Source: Mycobacterium sp. NS-7484 (GTDB lineage: Bacteria; Actinomycetota; Actinomycetes; Mycobacteriales; Mycobacteriaceae). From it: a DNA stretch of 64,000 nucleotides. The DNA lies in contig NZ_MBEJ01000014.1 in assembly GCF_001953975.1 (NCBI RefSeq), positions 1 to 64,000 of the forward strand. Direction: 5' to 3'. This document shows positions 28,539 through 38,100 of the stretch, piece by piece; positions within the stretch are counted from its first letter, which is position 1, and every line of letters begins with the position of its first letter. The notes under the pieces are model-generated. The model made no database searches and was not told the origin of the DNA. It was given only the letters and a program-made list of their open reading frames with translations. The translations under genes were made by a program, and so were the position numbers.

Positions 28539-30537
28539 ACGCTTGGCCTGGCTGGCTGTCCTGGTCGTGATCGTCTCCGGCGGCCTCCTGGGCCTGCTGA
28601 GTGGCGGCGACGCCGCCTCACAGTCACCGGTCGCCGTGCCGGCGGACGCCGAATCGGCGCGGGCCGACGCGCTGCGTGCCGAATTCCCCGGCGGCGACCA
28701 GGTTCCGGCGATCCTGGTGGTGACCCGCAGCGACGACGGTCCCCTCACCATGGCCGACGTCGACGCCGTCGCCAATGCACGCAACCGGCTGACCGACGCG
28801 CCGGGCCCGCCGGTGGTGGTCTCCGACGACGGCAAGGCCGCGATCGCCACCGTGCCGATGAAAGGCGACCTGTCCGGCTTCGGGCTCAACGACGCCGTGA
28901 AAGATTTGCGCACCCGCACCGCCGACGGATTGCCTCCCGGGCTGACGGCCGAGATCACCGGCGGGCCGGCATTCGGTGCCGACATCGCGAATTCCTTTGC
29001 CGGAGCGAACATCACGCTCCTGGCCGTGACCGCGACCGTGGTGGCACTGCTGCTCATCATCACCTATCGCTCACCAGTGCTGTGGCTGGTCCCGCTGTTG
29101 GTGATTGCCTTCGCCGACCGGGTCGGCGCGGTCGTGGGCACTGCCGTGGCATCGGGTTTCGGGCTCAGCCCGGACGGTTCGACGTCAGGCATCACCAGCG
29201 TGCTGGTCTTCGGCGCGGGCACCAACTATGCGCTGCTGCTGATCTCGCGTTATCGGGAAGAGCTCGGCCGGACCGAAAGCCACCGCGAAGCCCTGGTGAT
29301 GGCGGTGCGCGCGGCTGCCCCGGCGATCGTGGCCAGCAACGCCACCGTGGTGCTGGCCCTGTTGACCCTGCTGTTCGCCTCCGCACCCAGCAACCGCAGC
29401 CTCGGATTGCAGGCCGCGTCCGGTCTTGTGGTCGCGGCCATCTTCGTCCTCGTGGTACTGCCACCGCTGCTGGCCCTGTGCGGCAAACGACTGTTCTGGC
29501 CGTTCATCCCAAAGGTCGGCGCCCAGCCCCTGACCGAAAGCGGAATCTGGCACCGAATCGCCGACGCCGTGGCGCGCAAGCCTGCTCGCGTTTCGATCGT
29601 GGCGCTCGCCGGCCTGACCCTGCTGTGTACCGGCCTGCTGTCCACCCCGATCGGATTGACCCAGACCGAGCAGTTCCGGGTTCAGGCCGAATCGGTGAGC
29701 GGCTATCAAACCCTGGCCGCCCACTTCCCGAGCGGCCTGACCGACCCCACCCGCGTCATCGCCTCCACCGCTCGTGGCGGTGCGGTGCAGCGGGCGATCA
29801 CCGACACTCCCGGCGTCGTCTCGGCCACCCCGGCGGGCCAGTCCCCGACCGGACTGAGCCAGTGGTCGGTGGTGCTCAAAGCCGAGCCGGCCTCTGATGA
29901 GGCCTTCGAAACCATTGACGCGCTGCGTGATTCGGTGCATGCTGCCGATCCGTCCGCCGTGGTGGGCGGCGCCGACGCTCAGGCCAGAGACACCGCCTCG
30001 GCGGCCCAACGTGACCGGCTGGTGGTGATCCCGGCGATCCTGGCGGTGGTGCTGGCCGTGCTCTACCTGCTGCTGCGCTCGGCTTTCGCACCGCTGCTGT
30101 TGGTCGGGGTGACGGTATTGAGCGCCCTGGCCGCGATCGGTCTGGGCGGCTGGGCCAGCGTGCACGTGTTCGGCTTCCCGGCCCTGGACAACAGCACCCC
30201 GCTGTTCGCCTTCCTGTTCCTGGTGGCCCTCGGCGTGGACTACACGATCTTCCTGGTCACCCGGGCCCGCGAGGAGACGCCCGAGTTCGGCACCCGGCAA
30301 GGCATCGTGCGGGCAGTGTCGGCCACCGGCGCGGTGATCACCAGCGCCGGCGTGGTGCTGGCAGCGGTGTTCTGTGTGCTGGGAGTACTGCCGCTGATTG
30401 TGTTGACCCAACTGGGCATCATCGTCGGACTCGGCATCCTCCTGGACACGTTCGTGGTCCGCACGGTGATCATCCCCGCGCTGTTCACATTGATCGGCCC
30501 ACGCATCTGGTGGCCGGGGCTGCACGCCGACCGGTAA
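28531..30537 (+). CDS. MMPL/RND-family transporter
   Basis: The 668-residue protein has the RND/MMPL layout twice: one N-terminal span, an extracytoplasmic loop (about residues 30-160), five or six spans (170-330), a second loop (about 360-490), then six spans to the end. Motifs include GAGTNYALLLISRYREEL in the first half and ALGVDYTIFLVTRAREE in the second, where GxDY is the proton-relay motif; in the first half the aspartate is replaced (GTNY). It is shorter than the lipid exporters MmpL3-MmpL11. The substrate is unknown. Start GTG 28531 overlaps the antiporter gene by 8 nt, and a P450 gene follows after 9 nt. Confidence 0.88.
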   Translation: MIKRLAWLAVLVVIVSGGLLGLLSGGDAASQSPVAVPADAESARADALRAEFPGGDQVPAILVVTRSDDGPLTMADVDAVANARNRLTDAPGPPVVVSDDGKAAIATVPMKGDLSGFGLNDAVKDLRTRTADGLPPGLTAEITGGPAFGADIANSFAGANITLLAVTATVVALLLIITYRSPVLWLVPLLVIAFADRVGAVVGTAVASGFGLSPDGSTSGITSVLVFGAGTNYALLLISRYREELGRTESHREALVMAVRAAAPAIVASNATVVLALLTLLFASAPSNRSLGLQAASGLVVAAIFVLVVLPPLLALCGKRLFWPFIPKVGAQPLTESGIWHRIADAVARKPARVSIVALAGLTLLCTGLLSTPIGLTQTEQFRVQAESVSGYQTLAAHFPSGLTDPTRVIASTARGGAVQRAITDTPGVVSATPAGQSPTGLSQWSVVLKAEPASDEAFETIDALRDSVHAADPSAVVGGADAQARDTASAAQRDRLVVIPAILAVVLAVLYLLLRSAFAPLLLVGVTVLSALAAIGLGGWASVHVFGFPALDNSTPLFAFLFLVALGVDYTIFLVTRAREETPEFGTRQGIVRAVSATGAVITSAGVVLAAVFCVLGVLPLIVLTQLGIIVGLGILLDTFVVRTVIIPALFTLIGPRIWWPGLHADR

Positions 30538-30546
30538 CGTCGTGGC
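30535..30546 (+). promoter_or_regulatory. Possible leaderless promoter of the P450 gene
   Basis: TAACGT at 30535-30540 matches the mycobacterial TANNNT -10 pattern and lies exactly 6 nt before ATG 30547, so a transcript starting on the A of the start codon is possible. The hexamer contains the stop codon of the MMPL gene. Read-through from that gene is equally possible. Confidence 0.3.
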
Positions 30547-31779
30547 ATGAGTGGGCCGACGACACTGCCGCCAGTACACATGCGGCGCAATGGCTTCGAC
30601 CCCACCCCTGACCTCGGCGAGATCCGCGAGACGGATGGTGTTCGCGCCGTCGTCAGCTCGTTCGGCAACCGCGTCTACCTGGTCACCCGCCACGAAGACG
30701 TCAAGGCGGTGCTGTCGGACCACGAACGGTTCTCCAACGGCAGACCACCCGGTTTCGCGCTTCCCGGCGCGCCGGTGATGTCCGAGGAAGAACTGGCCAG
30801 CGCGCGGGCCGGCAACCTGCTCGGACTCGACCCGCCCGAGCACCAGCGATTGCGCCGCATGCTCACCGCGGAGTTCACGATCCGCAGGATGAAGCGGCTG
30901 GAACCCCACATCGTGGAGATCGTCGATGCACACCTGGATGCCATGGCCGCCGCGGGACCGCCGTCCGATCTGGTGGCCGACTTCGCATTGCCCATCCCCT
31001 CGCTCGTGATCTGCGAACTGCTCGGGGTGCCCTACACCGACCGCGAGGACTTCCAGCACCGCTCGGCACGTCAACTCGATCTATCCCTGCCGATCGCGGA
31101 ACGCTTTGGGCTGCAACGTCAGGCTCGCGACTACATGCGGCAGCTGGTGGGTGGGGCCCGTCGCGATCCAGGTGAGGACATCCTCGGCATGCTGGTGCGC
31201 GACCATGGTGACGAATTGTCCGACGACGAACTCGTCGGCATCGCCGGGCTACTACTGCTCGCCGGTCACGAAACCACGTCGAACATGCTGGGCCTGGGTG
31301 TGCTGGCACTGCTACGCCACCCAGAGCAACTCACCGCGGTGCGTGATGATCCGGACGCCGTCGGCCCCGCCGTCGAGGAACTGCTGCGGTGGCTGTCCAT
31401 CGTGCAGAACGCGATCCCCCGCTTCACCACCACCGACGTCGAGATCGCCGGGGTGCGGATCCCCGCGGGCGAGTTGGTGTTTGCCTCACTGCCGGCCGGC
31501 AACCGCGACCCCGACTTCATTCAGGATCCCGACATTCTCGACATCCGCCGCGGCGCACCCGGGCATCTGGCCTTCGGACACGGCGTACACCATTGCCTCG
31601 GCGCGCCGCTGGCCCGCATGGAAATGCGGATCGCCCTGCCGGCCCTGCTGCGGCGCTTCCCGGACCTGGCGTTGGCCGAACCCTTCGACGATGTCGCCTA
31701 TCGGTCTTTTCACTTCATCTACGGGTTGAAATCGTTGGCGGTAACGTGGTGGTGCCATGAGGGTAGAAGCAGATCGTGA
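30547..31779 (+). CDS. Cytochrome P450
   Basis: This is a soluble bacterial class I P450 of 410 residues. The I-helix is LLLAGHETTSN (residues about 237-247), the K-helix ExxR is EELLRWL, the meander region contains IPRFTTTDVEIAGVRIPAGE, and the haem-binding loop is FGHGVHHCLGAPLARMEM with the axial cysteine in HCLG. These features resemble the CYP105/CYP107-like group; I cannot name the CYP family reliably. It overlaps by 23 nt a ferredoxin gene that should supply electrons. Substrates of this type of P450 include lipids, terpenoids and xenobiotics. Confidence 0.92.
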   Translation: MSGPTTLPPVHMRRNGFDPTPDLGEIRETDGVRAVVSSFGNRVYLVTRHEDVKAVLSDHERFSNGRPPGFALPGAPVMSEEELASARAGNLLGLDPPEHQRLRRMLTAEFTIRRMKRLEPHIVEIVDAHLDAMAAAGPPSDLVADFALPIPSLVICELLGVPYTDREDFQHRSARQLDLSLPIAERFGLQRQARDYMRQLVGGARRDPGEDILGMLVRDHGDELSDDELVGIAGLLLLAGHETTSNMLGLGVLALLRHPEQLTAVRDDPDAVGPAVEELLRWLSIVQNAIPRFTTTDVEIAGVRIPAGELVFASLPAGNRDPDFIQDPDILDIRRGAPGHLAFGHGVHHCLGAPLARMEMRIALPALLRRFPDLALAEPFDDVAYRSFHFIYGLKSLAVTWWCHEGRSRS

Positions 31780-31951
31780 CGCATGCATCGCGTCGGGGAA
31801 CTGCGTGATGGTCTCCGACGTGATCTTCGATCAGGACGACGACGGTATCGTCGAGGTGCTCGTCGACGAGGTTCCCGACGACGGGATCGACCATGCCCGC
31901 GAAGCCGTCAAGCTATGTCCCGCTTCGGCTTTGAAGCTCACCGGACAGTGA
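31757..31951 (+). CDS. Ferredoxin, probable [3Fe-4S] type
   Basis: This 64-residue ferredoxin has its cluster cysteines at C10 (RDACIASGNC), C16 and C54 in LCPASAL. The motif C-x5-C...C-P, with Ala12 where a fourth cysteine would be, is that of P450-partner [3Fe-4S] ferredoxins. It starts inside the end of the P450 gene (23-nt overlap), so the two proteins are made in equal amounts and are almost certainly redox partners. A ferredoxin reductase is not encoded nearby. Its 3' end overlaps the convergent Ddn-like gene by 14 bp. Confidence 0.93.
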   Translation: MRVEADRDACIASGNCVMVSDVIFDQDDDGIVEVLVDEVPDDGIDHAREAVKLCPASALKLTGQ

Positions 31952-32402
31952 GCTCGGGCGTCAACACGATCACCGGAATGGGTCGCGTCGTACGCTTCTG
32001 ATAACCGATGTAGCGATTCTTGTTACCCGGCATGTCATTGACGATCCGCCACAGCCTCGGGTAGTCGACATCCTCTGGGAGCACGGGTTGTGCTGTGACG
32101 GTGAACCGCTTGGGGCCGACGTTGATCTCCGCCTGAGGATTGGCCTTGAGGTTGTGGTACCAACCCGGGGCCTTCGGCTCCCCACCCTTCGACGCCACAA
32201 CCAGGTAGTTGTCGCCGTCACGGGCATAGGCGAGCGAGCTGGCCCGGTGCAGACCGGTCTTGGCGCCCACGGTGTGCAAGATCAGCGTCACCGGACCGCC
32301 CGGGATGCGGTGCCCGATTCGGCCATCGGTGGCCTTGTAGACCTTGTCGTGCAGCATCAACATCGGCAGGCCGATGCACCTCTCCCACCACGGCATGCTC
32401 AT
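31938..32402 (-). CDS. Ddn-like F420-dependent nitroreductase-family protein
   Basis: The 154-residue split-barrel protein has the deazaflavin-dependent nitroreductase signature: PVTLILHTVGAKTGLHRASSLAYARDGDNYLVVASKGGEPKAPGWYHNLKANPQAEINVGPKRFTV. Proteins of this FDOR-A group use reduced F420 (made by Fgd1, encoded at 17862-18872) to reduce quinones or nitroaromatics. ATG 32402 is chosen because the frame upstream belongs to the neighbouring HNH gene's 3' end, which stops only 13 nt away. The N-terminal helix (WWERCIGLPMLMLHDKVYKATD) is amphipathic and may bind the membrane, as in Ddn. Confidence 0.88.
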   Translation of the reverse strand: MSMPWWERCIGLPMLMLHDKVYKATDGRIGHRIPGGPVTLILHTVGAKTGLHRASSLAYARDGDNYLVVASKGGEPKAPGWYHNLKANPQAEINVGPKRFTVTAQPVLPEDVDYPRLWRIVNDMPGNKNRYIGYQKRTTRPIPVIVLTPELTVR

Positions 32403-32415
32403 GCTGTCGATCTTC

Positions 32416-34059
32416 TCAGAATGGAGGTGGTGGCCCGTATTCTTCGGCGAGCCAGATTTGGTATTGGCGTTCGACGTCGAGGTCGTTGTTGATTTCGGCG
32501 CGGAGGTGTCGTTCTTCGGCGATGCGTTCTTGGCGTTCTTGTTCGCGGGTGTGGCTGCGTTTGGGCATTCGCATGCCACGGTGCGGGTTGGGGGTTTCGG
32601 GTTCGGGTTTGGGGAGGTTGAGGTCCCCGGTGGGTTGGCCCAGGATGGGAAACAGGGTGGCGCCGTGGGCTTCGGTGGTGTAGGTGTGCCCGGTGGGTGT
32701 GTTGAATTCGACGGTGCCATCAGGTGATTGGCGATCGGCCCAGCCGGGGCAAAACGTTTTGACGAGATGGTGTGTGCGGCAATACATTTTGGTGTTCGAC
32801 GGATGGGTCGGCCCGGCCGGATAGGGCACGGTGTGGTCGACATCGCAGTACTGTGCGGGTTTGTCACAGCCGGGGAACCGGCAGGTCAGATCCCGCCAGA
32901 AGATGAACTCCCGCAACGCCACCGACGGGCGATACCCAGGCTCACCAGCCGGGGTCTCAGCGGTGGTGGCCGGGGCGGCAACAGGAGAATCCATGGTGGC
33001 AGCGCCCCCGGCGCCTCCGGCGCTAACGGTCTCCGCGGTGTTGCCGGTCGCGGCCTCACGAGAGTCAGCTGCCTCGCCGGTATCGGCGGCCACATCCACA
33101 GCGTCGCCGGTGGTCTGGGGGGTGGGGTTGTCGTCGGGTAGGCGCACCGGTTTGCGGGTGGCGTTGGCGGCCAGGTCGCGCACGCTTTGAGCGGGCACGA
33201 TCCCGTAGCCGGGTAGGTAGCCGGGGGTGGGACTGTTGGCATCGAGGGTGGCTTGCTCAGCCAGCAGGTGCACCACCGCGGCATCGGCAGCAGCCCGGGT
33301 GCCTGCTGCCGGGCAGTCTGGGGTGCGGCACAGGCAGGGCAGGTGGTCTTGCAGTCGGGCCAACGCCCCGGCGGCATCGGCGCGGCGCTGATCGAGTGTG
33401 CGGGGATCATCAGGGCAGACGGTGGCCGCGAGGGCGTCGAGGCGTTGATCGAGGGCGGCGGCATCCCCGACCCGTAGATTGCCCCACACCGTCGCCATAC
33501 CGGGGATGGTGCCGGCCTCGACGCTGAAATGCCGGCCCTCATCGATCTGCGGGGGTACTCGTTCACCGTTGGGATCCAGTCGGGCCACCCATTGGTCGAT
33601 GCGGTCGCGCAGTTTGCGTTTCGACAACCGCATCCAACTTCCGGCGCGGGCGGCCAGGGCTTCGTCGACAGCAGCCCAGGCGGTGGGGTCGACGGTGTCG
33701 GTGCGGTTGATGATGACCAACACCATGCGCATGTCGATGGCCCCGGAGGCGAACAGGGCCGCCACCTGGGGGAGCCGGTCACGCAGGACGCGGGCGTGGC
33801 GGATCTGTTCACCGGCGCGGTGGCGGCTGATGTTCAACGCCGCGGAGATTTCGGCGGCGACCGATTCGAATGGGTCGGTGCGCCAATACACCGTGTCGGC
33901 CAGTTCGTGTTCGCGGCGGGTGTCCAACGCACCGATGGCGGCCAACCGCGCGGCGATCGCCGCGGATTCTGCCCGCGCGGCAGCGCTCATCGCGTCGATG
34001 AGGGCCGCATCAGAATCAGTGTCGAACACATGTTCGATTATGCCATCACCGACCGACAA
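32416..34059 (-). CDS. DUF222/HNH endonuclease, 13E12 repeat family
   Basis: This 547-residue protein has the two-part structure of mycobacterial 13E12 repeat proteins: an N-terminal DUF222 domain (about residues 20-330, with ISAALNISRHRAGEQIRHARVL and ALDQRLDALAATVCPDD) and a C-terminal HNH nuclease motif (FIFWRDLTCRFPGCDKPAQYCDVDHTVPYPAGPTHPSNTKMYCRTHHLVK, about 400-450). Between them is a low-complexity Ala/Thr/Gly linker. Some members carry phage-type attachment sites within the gene; none was identified here. The gene is intact. It sits at the junction of two blocks that are far apart in M. tuberculosis, next to a degenerate repeat-bearing stretch. Confidence 0.9.
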   Translation of the reverse strand: MSVGDGIIEHVFDTDSDAALIDAMSAAARAESAAIAARLAAIGALDTRREHELADTVYWRTDPFESVAAEISAALNISRHRAGEQIRHARVLRDRLPQVAALFASGAIDMRMVLVIINRTDTVDPTAWAAVDEALAARAGSWMRLSKRKLRDRIDQWVARLDPNGERVPPQIDEGRHFSVEAGTIPGMATVWGNLRVGDAAALDQRLDALAATVCPDDPRTLDQRRADAAGALARLQDHLPCLCRTPDCPAAGTRAAADAAVVHLLAEQATLDANSPTPGYLPGYGIVPAQSVRDLAANATRKPVRLPDDNPTPQTTGDAVDVAADTGEAADSREAATGNTAETVSAGGAGGAATMDSPVAAPATTAETPAGEPGYRPSVALREFIFWRDLTCRFPGCDKPAQYCDVDHTVPYPAGPTHPSNTKMYCRTHHLVKTFCPGWADRQSPDGTVEFNTPTGHTYTTEAHGATLFPILGQPTGDLNLPKPEPETPNPHRGMRMPKRSHTREQERQERIAEERHLRAEINNDLDVERQYQIWLAEEYGPPPPF

Positions 34060-34412
34060 CCACAGGATTTCTCAGCACATCGGTGACATTTCTGCATCAG
34101 GACATCGGTGACACTGCTGGTGGTGGTTGACACTTCTGGTCCCAGGCTCGAGCGATGGTGCTTCTCGCGGCAGGCCATCCGGTCAACCGGCATCGCCAGA
34201 AACCACCGACCGCGACGAGGGCTTCGACGATCGACGCCAGCGTCGTGGACGCCTTCTCGTCAGCACCGGCGACGCGACATCATCACCGACCTGCAAGGCG
34301 AGGCCCTCGCCGAGCGCATCCGCCCCGCACCCTGCATCCAATACGTCGGCAACGGCCGACACGCGCACTCATTCTCATCACATCGGTGATGGCTGGCCGC
34401 TGGCCCACAGAC
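34060..34412. mobile_element. Degenerate non-coding stretch with ACATCGGTGA repeats, possible IS remnant
   Basis: No credible gene lies in these 353 bases. The 10-mer ACATCGGTGA occurs at 34077-34086, 34102-34111 and 34380-34389, the first two only 25 bp apart and the last near the nei end. Read on the minus strand, TGTCACCGATGTCCTGATGC at one edge resembles the terminal sequences of IS481-like elements as I remember them. The internal reading frames do not resemble a transposase. The simplest reading is a decayed insertion element between the HNH gene and nei. Confidence 0.4.
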
Positions 34413-35165
34413 TCACGTCTGACAGCTCGGGCACCAGTACGTCACCCGTTCACCGCCCCAGTCGGTCTGGATCAGGGTTCCGCAGCGTCGGCATGGCTCG
34501 CCGGCGCGGCCGTACACCCACAGTTGCCGCCCGGTCCGGGTGTCACCGGTAGTGGTCCGATTCCAGCGGGACCGGTTGAGCCACAGCATGTCCCGCGCGC
34601 GCTGCACGACGCGTAGCGGGTCGGTCAGCGTGCTGACGGGAGAGGTCGGCAGCCGGCCGAACACGAAACACAGTTCGTTGCAGTACACATTGCCGACGCC
34701 GGCCATCACCCGCTGATCGAGCAACGCCTGGGCCAACTCGCGGTCCGGGTCGGCAGTGAGATTGGCGGCCGCGGTGCGTGGATCCCAGTCCGGGCCGAGC
34801 AGGTCTGGGCCCAGGTGCTCCACGGCCGCCATATCGTTGTCGCGGTCCAGCACTTCCAGTACACCCAGATCTATCCCGGTGGCTCGACTGTCTGCGGTCT
34901 CCAGCACAGCACGGATCCGGTGCGGTGCGGCTTTGGACCACCCGATACGCCAGCTGCCCTCCATCTTCAGATGGGAATGGATGCTGGCCGGGCCTACGCG
35001 GATGAACAGGTGTTTGCCCCGGCTGAGGACTTCGTCGACGGCATGTCCGCTCAGGTCGACAGTGGCGTACCGCGGCACACGGATGTCGCAGCGCGTCAAC
35101 GCCTTTCCTTCCAGGGCGTCGCGCAGCGCCGTGGCGGTGTGGAAGACGGTGTCACCTTCAGGCAT
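34413..35165 (-). CDS. nei2: DNA glycosylase Nei2 (endonuclease VIII family)
   Basis: The 250-residue Fpg/Nei glycosylase begins [11 protein letters not shown], giving the N-terminal proline and glutamate (PEGD, where Fpg has PELP) used for base excision and strand cleavage. The catalytic lysine is in [10 protein letters not shown], the helix-two-turn-helix region is [20 protein letters not shown], and the C-terminal zinc finger is [11 protein letters not shown]...[10 protein letters not shown]. It removes oxidised pyrimidines. The start lies 12 nt downstream of the lhr stop, and the pair matches Rv3296-Rv3297 in M. tuberculosis, so a shared repair function is supported by conserved linkage. 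Confidence 0.93.
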   Translation of the reverse strand: MPEGDTVFHTATALRDALEGKALTRCDIRVPRYATVDLSGHAVDEVLSRGKHLFIRVGPASIHSHLKMEGSWRIGWSKAAPHRIRAVLETADSRATGIDLGVLEVLDRDNDMAAVEHLGPDLLGPDWDPRTAAANLTADPDRELAQALLDQRVMAGVGNVYCNELCFVFGRLPTSPVSTLTDPLRVVQRARDMLWLNRSRWNRTTTGDTRTGRQLWVYGRAGEPCRRCGTLIQTDWGGERVTYWCPSCQT

Positions 35166-35177
35166 GGCACCACGAAC

Positions 35178-38100
35178 CTACCGAAGTCGCAGCCCACGCG
35201 GGGTACGGGAGAATCCGGCACCGGTCAATGCATCCTGCACGGCGGCGCGGTCGTCGTCGACCCCGGGATCGAGCACCGCGACACCGTTGATCCGTTCCAC
35301 CAACAGTGACGGGATCCGTCGGGTGCTCACCAGATCGGCCAGCGCGGCCGCGGCCGCTCGTTGGGTCTCGGCATCGGAGGTGAAGCTCAGCAGGGTCCGG
35401 CCACCGCGTTCCAGGAACCACACCAACTGCCCGTCGACCAGTGCGACCAGGGCTCCGGCTTTTCGGCCGGGCCGGTGGGTGTCGTCGCCGGCGCGCTCGG
35501 GCCAGGCCAGCGCCGCTCCGTAGGGGTTGGCCGGGTCGGTCGCCGCGAGCACCACTGCGTGGTATTCCGGCCGCTGGGGGTCGACGCCGTCGAGGTACGA
35601 ACGCAATCGGTCAACCGTCGATGCGGCGGCGAACTGAGCCCCGCCCAGCGATTCGACGAAATAGCCGCGCTGGCAGCGGCCGGCGTCCTCGAATGCACTC
35701 AACACCTTGTACAACGTGGCGAACCCGCCGGGCACCCCCTCGGCGGCCGCCGCTCCCTTGGTCAGCACCCCGTGCCGGTTGAGCAGCAACTCCGCCTGGA
35801 AATGCGCTCGCACCGTCGAATCCGGTTCGGCAGCAGGCAAAGCCGACCACCGGCCGGACACCAGCGGATCGGCCGCGCGGCTCTGTGGGCGTGCGACGCT
35901 GTAGCGGCTGAGCCGTGGCGGGCGCTGGCGCTGTCGGTGCGCGGGCGTGCCGGATCGTCTTGAACCTGCCAGGCCGGACAGCATCGCCCGCACCGGGGCA
36001 AAGGTGTCCCCGGTGACCCACCCGGCCCAGATCAGTTCCCACAACGCGGTTTTCAGATCAGAGTCAGCGGCCTGATCGGTCAGTTGACGGAAGAAATACG
36101 CCCCGCCGTGCCCCAAGGTCTCCATGATTGCCCGGTGGGTATCGGTGAACTCGATCTCGGCGGGGGCGGCCAGTGTGAGCGGCGCGGAGTCAGCCAGGTG
36201 GAACGCCACCCAGCCGTCGCTGGCGCCGATCTGGCCGGTGCCCGACCACATGACTTCGCCGGAGGCTAACAGTTCGTCGAGCATGGCCGGCTGATAGTCG
36301 CGGACGCGTTGGCCGAACACCAGAGACTCCACCGCCGATGCCGGGACGAGCGCCCCGGCCAACTGCTCGATCACCGCAGCCAGCCCGTCGATCCCGGAAC
36401 TGTGGGAGGAACCGACATGCTGCCACGACGGCAGGAACCGGCCGAATGCCGCGGTGCTCACCGGTTCGACCTGAGCGCGCAGGGCGGCCAGGGAACGACG
36501 ACGCAGGATGCGCAAGACCTCGGCGTCACACCACTGATCGCCAGGGAGATCGTCTACGAATTCACCGCGCACCAGCCGGCCATCAACGGCCATGCGGCCC
36601 AGCACATCTGCGGTCACCCGCAGGCCCAACCCGAAGCGGGCGGCCACCTCGGTGGTGGTGAATGGCCCGTGCGTGCGGGCGTAGCGGCCGATCAGATCCC
36701 CGAGTGGATCGTCGACGGATTCGGTGAACGCGGCAGGAACCCCGACGGGCACCGGCGCACCGACCCCGTCCCGCAGCAAGCCGATGTCCTCGACTGCGGC
36801 CCACCAGGTTTGCCCGGCATAGGTCACCGCAAGTGCGCGCTTGGCGGCATGCAACCCCTCGAGCCACCCTCCGATGGTGTCGGAGGTGGAACGGTCGGTG
36901 ATCTCGGCCTCGGTGAGCGGGCCGAGCATCCGCAGCAGATCGGTCACTGCCTCGGCGTCGCGGGCTGCCCGCTCCTCGGTGAGGTGTTGCAGCTGCGCCG
37001 ACGTCGAGGCGACCACCGCCGGGTCCAGCAATTCGCGCAGCTCGACGCGGCCCAAGAGTTCGGACAGCAACACGGTATCCAGCGCAAGCGCCGCGGCTCG
37101 TCGCTCGGCCAACGGGCTGTCGCCCTCGTACATGAAGGCGCCGACGTAGCCGAACAGCAGTGAAGCGGCGAACGGTGACGGGGTGGCGGTTTCCACCTCC
37201 ACCACCCGCAGCCGGCGCTGGGCCACCCGGCGCATCAACTCGGTCAGGGCCGGGACGTCATACACGTCCTGCAGGCATTCGCGCACTGTCTCCAGAATGA
37301 TCGGGAAGTCCGGATACTTGCGGGCGATGTCGAGTAGCTGTGCAGCGCGCTGTCGTTGGTGCCACAACGGAGAACGCTTGCCGGGATGCCGGCGAGGCAG
37401 CAGCAGGGCCCGCGCCGCGCATTCGCGGAACCGGGACGCGAACAGTGCCGAACCGCCCACTTCCGCGGTCACAATCGGCTCGATCTCGTCGGCCTCGAAC
37501 ACGAACAGATCGGCGCCTGGAGGGTTCTCGCCGCTGTCGGGCAACCGCACGATGATGCCGTCGTCAGAGGCGGTGGGCTTTTCGTCGATGCCGTAGCGTT
37601 CCCGCAGCCGGCGGCCCACGGCCAATGCCAACGGTCCGTGCACCCGCAGGCCGTATGGAGAGTGCAGAATCACCCGCCAGTCGCCGAGCTCGTCCCGGAA
37701 GCGCTCCACCACGAACGTGCTGTCGCTGGGGACGACGCCGGTGGCCGTACGCTGATCGTGCAGCAGCTGATAGAGGTTGTCGGTGGCGAACCCGGCGAAA
37801 CCCATTGTCTGGCAACGTGTATCGAACTCGCTGCGGTCGAGCGCGGCCAGCTCCCCGGTGAATGCACCGACTGCGGCGCCCAGCTCGGCGGGCCGGCCGA
37901 CGCTGTCACCGCGCCAGAACGGCAGCCGGGCCGGCTGCCCGGGGGCCGGGATCACGAGCACCCGGTCATGGGTGATCTCGGTGATCCGCCAACTGGTGGC
38001 ACCCAGTGAGATGACGTCGCCGGGCCGGCTTTCGTAGACCATCTCCTCGTCGAGTTCACCCACCCGCGAAGGCTTTTCGGAGTCGGTGGCCAGGTAGACG

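Noticed and set aside
34155..34616. Plus-strand open frame between the HNH gene and nei2
   Set aside because: It overlaps nei2 antisense, has no conserved motif and does not resemble a transposase in any frame.
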